DNA of 7,970 nt from CAYLNH01 sp964384625 (GTDB lineage Bacteria; Verrucomicrobiota; Lentisphaeria; JABSQK01). The notes beneath the pieces are model-generated. The model was not told the DNA's origin and made no database searches. It saw nothing but the letters and a program-made list of their open reading frames with translations. The DNA lies in the NCBI GenBank assembly GCA_964384625.1, contig CAYLNH010000312.1, positions 1-7,970 on the forward strand. Direction: 5' to 3'. Position numbers and translations under genes: made by a program. Positions within the stretch are counted from its first letter, which is position 1; every line of letters starts with the position of its first letter. Below, piece after piece: positions 6,144 through 7,970 of this stretch.

Positions 6144-6276
6144 ATCACGAGCCTCCCTGCTCGTGCCCGCTTTCCGTTGTATCACGAGCCTCCCTGCTCG
6201 TGCCCGCTTTCCGTTGTATCACGAGCCTCCCTGCTCGTGCCCGCTTTCCGTTGTATCACGAACCTCCCTGCTCGTG
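6144..6276. repeat. 37-bp tandem repeat, 3.6 copies, each a stem-loop
   Basis: Three identical 37-bp units at 6144-6180, 6181-6217 and 6218-6254 are followed by a partial fourth (6255-6276) with one substitution (GAACC for GAGCC). Each unit contains CACGAGC-CTCCCT-GCTCGTG, a perfect 7-bp stem with a 6-nt loop; the substitution breaks one pair in the last copy. On the minus strand, the sense strand of the glycosidase leader, each loop region carries AGGGAGG, an SD-like motif. There are no spacers, so it is not a CRISPR array. The array begins 22 bp from the glycosidase start. Confidence 0.9.
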
Positions 6277-6298
6277 TTTCCGGATGCATGGGCAGGGA

Positions 6299-6357
6299 TG
6301 CTCATGGTACAACCGAACAGCTCGGAACCATGTGCAGAATTGGTTGCTCATGGCACA
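6299..6357. repeat. Hairpin and near-identical direct repeats upstream of the glycosidase
   Basis: TGCTCATGGTACA (6299-6311) and TGCTCATGGCACA (6345-6357) are direct repeats with one mismatch, 46 bp apart. Between them CATGGT (6303-6308) pairs with ACCATG (6327-6332), with an inner CCGA/TCGG pairing. No T-run follows on the minus strand, so it is not an obvious terminator for the beta-helix gene. It might be a regulator site. Confidence 0.35.
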
Positions 6358-6366
6358 GGAGAGATC

Positions 6367-7872
6367 TCACTCCCCTGCCGCCCTTTCTTTTGTTACTTCT
6401 TTCGTCGAATACAGCGTGATAAACCGGCCGCGCGGACTGTTCTTGCGCAGCAGTTCGGTCTTGACGCCCTTCTGTGTTTCGCGCACTTGCAGGTTGTAGG
6501 GCTTCATGTTGCCGAACCACGTCTGCCGAATGCCGGCAAAGGACGCCTGCGCATCGATGATCTCGAACAGGGGATCCGGCGGCAGCGTGCGCGGATTCGA
6601 ATAGATGTGCGCGCCGATCACCTCCGTCCGGCCGCCACTGCGCGTCAGGATCTTCGTGTGCCCGCTCTCCGTCTTCAAACCCAGAATCCACATCGTCGCG
6701 CCGTTGTTGATGATGTTCGTGCCGGTCTTGGTCTCGACATTCAGCTGCCGCCCCCAGAAGCATTGTTTCGGGTTCTTCAGCTCCGGCATCTGGCCGACGA
6801 CGTCAGACAGGAAGTAGTCCCCGCTGCCGGTACTCGGCTCCTGCTTGATGTCGGCGGTGCTGCTTAAGACCAGTGTCCGCGACGCTTCATGCCGGATCGA
6901 GATTCCGGAGTACATGGCGTCGATGCGTTCGACAATTACCACCGGCGCCGTGCCGTCCTTGAACACGAAGCAGCCGCGTTTGATCCGCTTCTTTCCCTGG
7001 GTGCCGCCGCGGAAGATGCCTTCGCAGCCGGTAATCCGGCTGATCGTGCCGCGGATCTCGACGTCGCCGTGCATCCGGAAGGTCTTGCCGCCGGGGAAGT
7101 ACACCACGGTCTTGGTCCGGTCGTCGATGGCCGCCTGAATGGCCTTGGTGTCATCGGTCTTGCCGTCGGCTTTGGCGCCGTAGTTGATGGGGTTGGCCCA
7201 CTTGGTGAAGTCCGGTTCCCACGGCACCTCCGACGTCTCCTTGATCGCCAAACCCAGGCCGGTTTTGCCGCGCCCCTGGTAACTCGACTGCTTGCCGTCT
7301 GACACGAGTTCGTCGATCATGCCGGTGGGGACCTCCTTGCCCTGTTTCGGCTTTAACGCGACCCGGTAGCCTTCGACCTTAACGTGGCGCAGATAGTGCG
7401 GGTTCAAATCCGTCGTGATCGCCGGCACCTGCGGGTCGCCGCCCAGCAGTTCGCTGTCAATCAGACAGAGCACGGACCAGAATTTCTCGACCTTGATGGC
7501 CGGGACTCTATTGCGGCTGACCAGCCGGCGGATGGGCAGCACCTGACGCCCGAGAATGCCGCAGACGTTCTGGTTCTCGATCGTGATGTGCTCGAACGTG
7601 ACCATGTTCAGGGCATGATCGTAGATGGCGTAGTCGAACCCGACCACATGCAGATGCTCGACCAGACAGGGACCGACCTCGCCGTCGGACACGTCCAGGC
7701 CGCAGAAGCCTTTGCCGTCGCCGGAGACGATCTTGACGTGGCGAATGCTGCCCTGGTTGTTGGCGTGGTAGCGGATGCCCGACGCGCCGGCATTGCCCGA
7801 ACCCGTGTTGATTGTGAGATTGCGGATGGAATTGCGAAAGCGCTGCGCCGGCGAGGTCCCCGTCCACAGCAC
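6367..7872 (-). CDS. Tandem beta-helix protein (pectate-lyase-3/GH55-like), N-terminus missing or disrupted
   Basis: At least 501 residues of two right-handed beta-helices. Residues 225-250 contain the entry motif NYGAKADGKTDDTKAIQAA followed by VVYFPGG at 256-262, the hallmark of Pectate_lyase_3 domains, here starting the second helix. Residues 1-220 are the body of a first helix (RFRNSIRNLTINTG, then repeated short strands). Two such domains in tandem is the layout of GH55 beta-1,3-glucanases, but the substrate is not established. The first helix should have its own entry motif about 100 residues earlier; instead the frame meets TGA at 7944-7942. Between that stop and 7872 there is no ATG, and the GTG at 7872 has no SD. 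Either the gene is broken, a frameshift lies near the A-run at 7899-7893, or the assembly has an error. No signal peptide is visible. It precedes the glycosidase by 244 bp on the same strand, suggesting a joint role in polysaccharide degradation. Confidence 0.72.
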   Translation of the reverse strand: MLWTGTSPAQRFRNSIRNLTINTGSGNAGASGIRYHANNQGSIRHVKIVSGDGKGFCGLDVSDGEVGPCLVEHLHVVGFDYAIYDHALNMVTFEHITIENQNVCGILGRQVLPIRRLVSRNRVPAIKVEKFWSVLCLIDSELLGGDPQVPAITTDLNPHYLRHVKVEGYRVALKPKQGKEVPTGMIDELVSDGKQSSYQGRGKTGLGLAIKETSEVPWEPDFTKWANPINYGAKADGKTDDTKAIQAAIDDRTKTVVYFPGGKTFRMHGDVEIRGTISRITGCEGIFRGGTQGKKRIKRGCFVFKDGTAPVVIVERIDAMYSGISIRHEASRTLVLSSTADIKQEPSTGSGDYFLSDVVGQMPELKNPKQCFWGRQLNVETKTGTNIINNGATMWILGLKTESGHTKILTRSGGRTEVIGAHIYSNPRTLPPDPLFEIIDAQASFAGIRQTWFGNMKPYNLQVRETQKGVKTELLRKNSPRGRFITLYSTKEVTKERAAGE

Positions 7873-7970
7873 GCCAACGGCGCGCTTGATGGTTTTTTTG
7901 CGCTTGCCCCGACCCTTGCTTGACAGTGCCGAGTTCTTCGGTCATTTCCCAAAGGGACCATGTAACGCCT
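7873..7970 (-). other. Disrupted 5' extension of the beta-helix gene at the window edge
   Basis: In the beta-helix frame the minus strand stays open from 7941 to 7873 and encodes a lysine-rich stretch (SSKGRGKKRKKTIKRAVG) running into the domain, but is closed by TGA at 7944-7942. The other two frames are open to the window edge without a recognisable domain. A run of seven A (7899-7893) is a plausible frameshift site. The true 5' part may continue beyond 7970 in another frame. Confidence 0.35.

Noticed and set aside
6123..6185. Longer glycosidase start at the ATG at 6185
   Set aside because: It would translate the repeats ahead of a complete signal peptide. The ATG at 6122 has a good SD and begins the signal peptide.
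6144..6276. CRISPR array
   Set aside because: The 37-bp units abut each other with no unique spacers, and no cas gene is present. It is a plain tandem repeat.
5914..6867. Plus-strand frames whose translation repeats across the 37-bp units
   Set aside because: The peptide repetition follows from the DNA repeat. The frames run antisense into two real genes.

Overview
The window is GC-rich bacterial DNA with three large genes, all on the minus strand, plus about 1.25 kb at the left end that is almost gene-free but dense in hairpins and repeats. A secreted clan GH-A glycoside hydrolase, a GH55/pectate-lyase-like double beta-helix protein, a possible pseudopilin-like (H-X9-DG) fragment, a LacI-type operator-like palindrome and abundant short palindromic repeats together suggest a polysaccharide-degrading member of the PVC group (Lentisphaerota, Kiritimatiellota, Planctomycetota or relatives). 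This placement is an inference; no marker gene is present.

Layout, in minus-strand transcription order from the right edge. (1) 7872-6367: two-domain right-handed beta-helix protein whose first domain is cut short by an in-frame stop near the window edge. (2) 6366-6123: a 244-bp spacer with an imperfect hairpin and 3.6 copies of a 37-bp tandem repeat, each copy a small stem-loop. (3) 6122-3828: exported clan GH-A glycoside hydrolase with signal peptide and both catalytic glutamates. (4) 3827-3601: 227-bp spacer with weak promoter candidates. (5) 3600-1252: six-transmembrane voltage-sensor cation channel with two tandem RCK (TrkA-N/TrkA-C) modules, the BK/GsuK-like plan, but with a pore loop that does not match the potassium signature. 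(6) 1190-1002: a probable C-terminal remnant of a pseudopilin-like protein. (7) 1001-1: no convincing protein gene; at least eight perfect stem-loops of 5-10 bp and two copies of a palindromic repeat.

The most unusual element is at about 598-498 on the minus strand. An extended -10 promoter (TGGTATAGT) is followed by about 100 nt and a 10-bp GC-rich terminator hairpin with a T-rich tail. This putative small RNA carries three copies of GCCTCCTT, which matches the anti-Shine-Dalgarno end of 16S rRNA, and its terminator loop carries CCTCCCTCC. A LacI-type operator-like palindrome lies just upstream of the promoter. The 37-bp repeats ahead of the glycoside hydrolase display the complementary AGGGAGG in their minus-strand loops, so a regulatory RNA-leader interaction is conceivable but unproven.

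The two carbohydrate-active proteins fit a shared role in breaking down an external polysaccharide. The channel is probably an independent gene with its own promoter.
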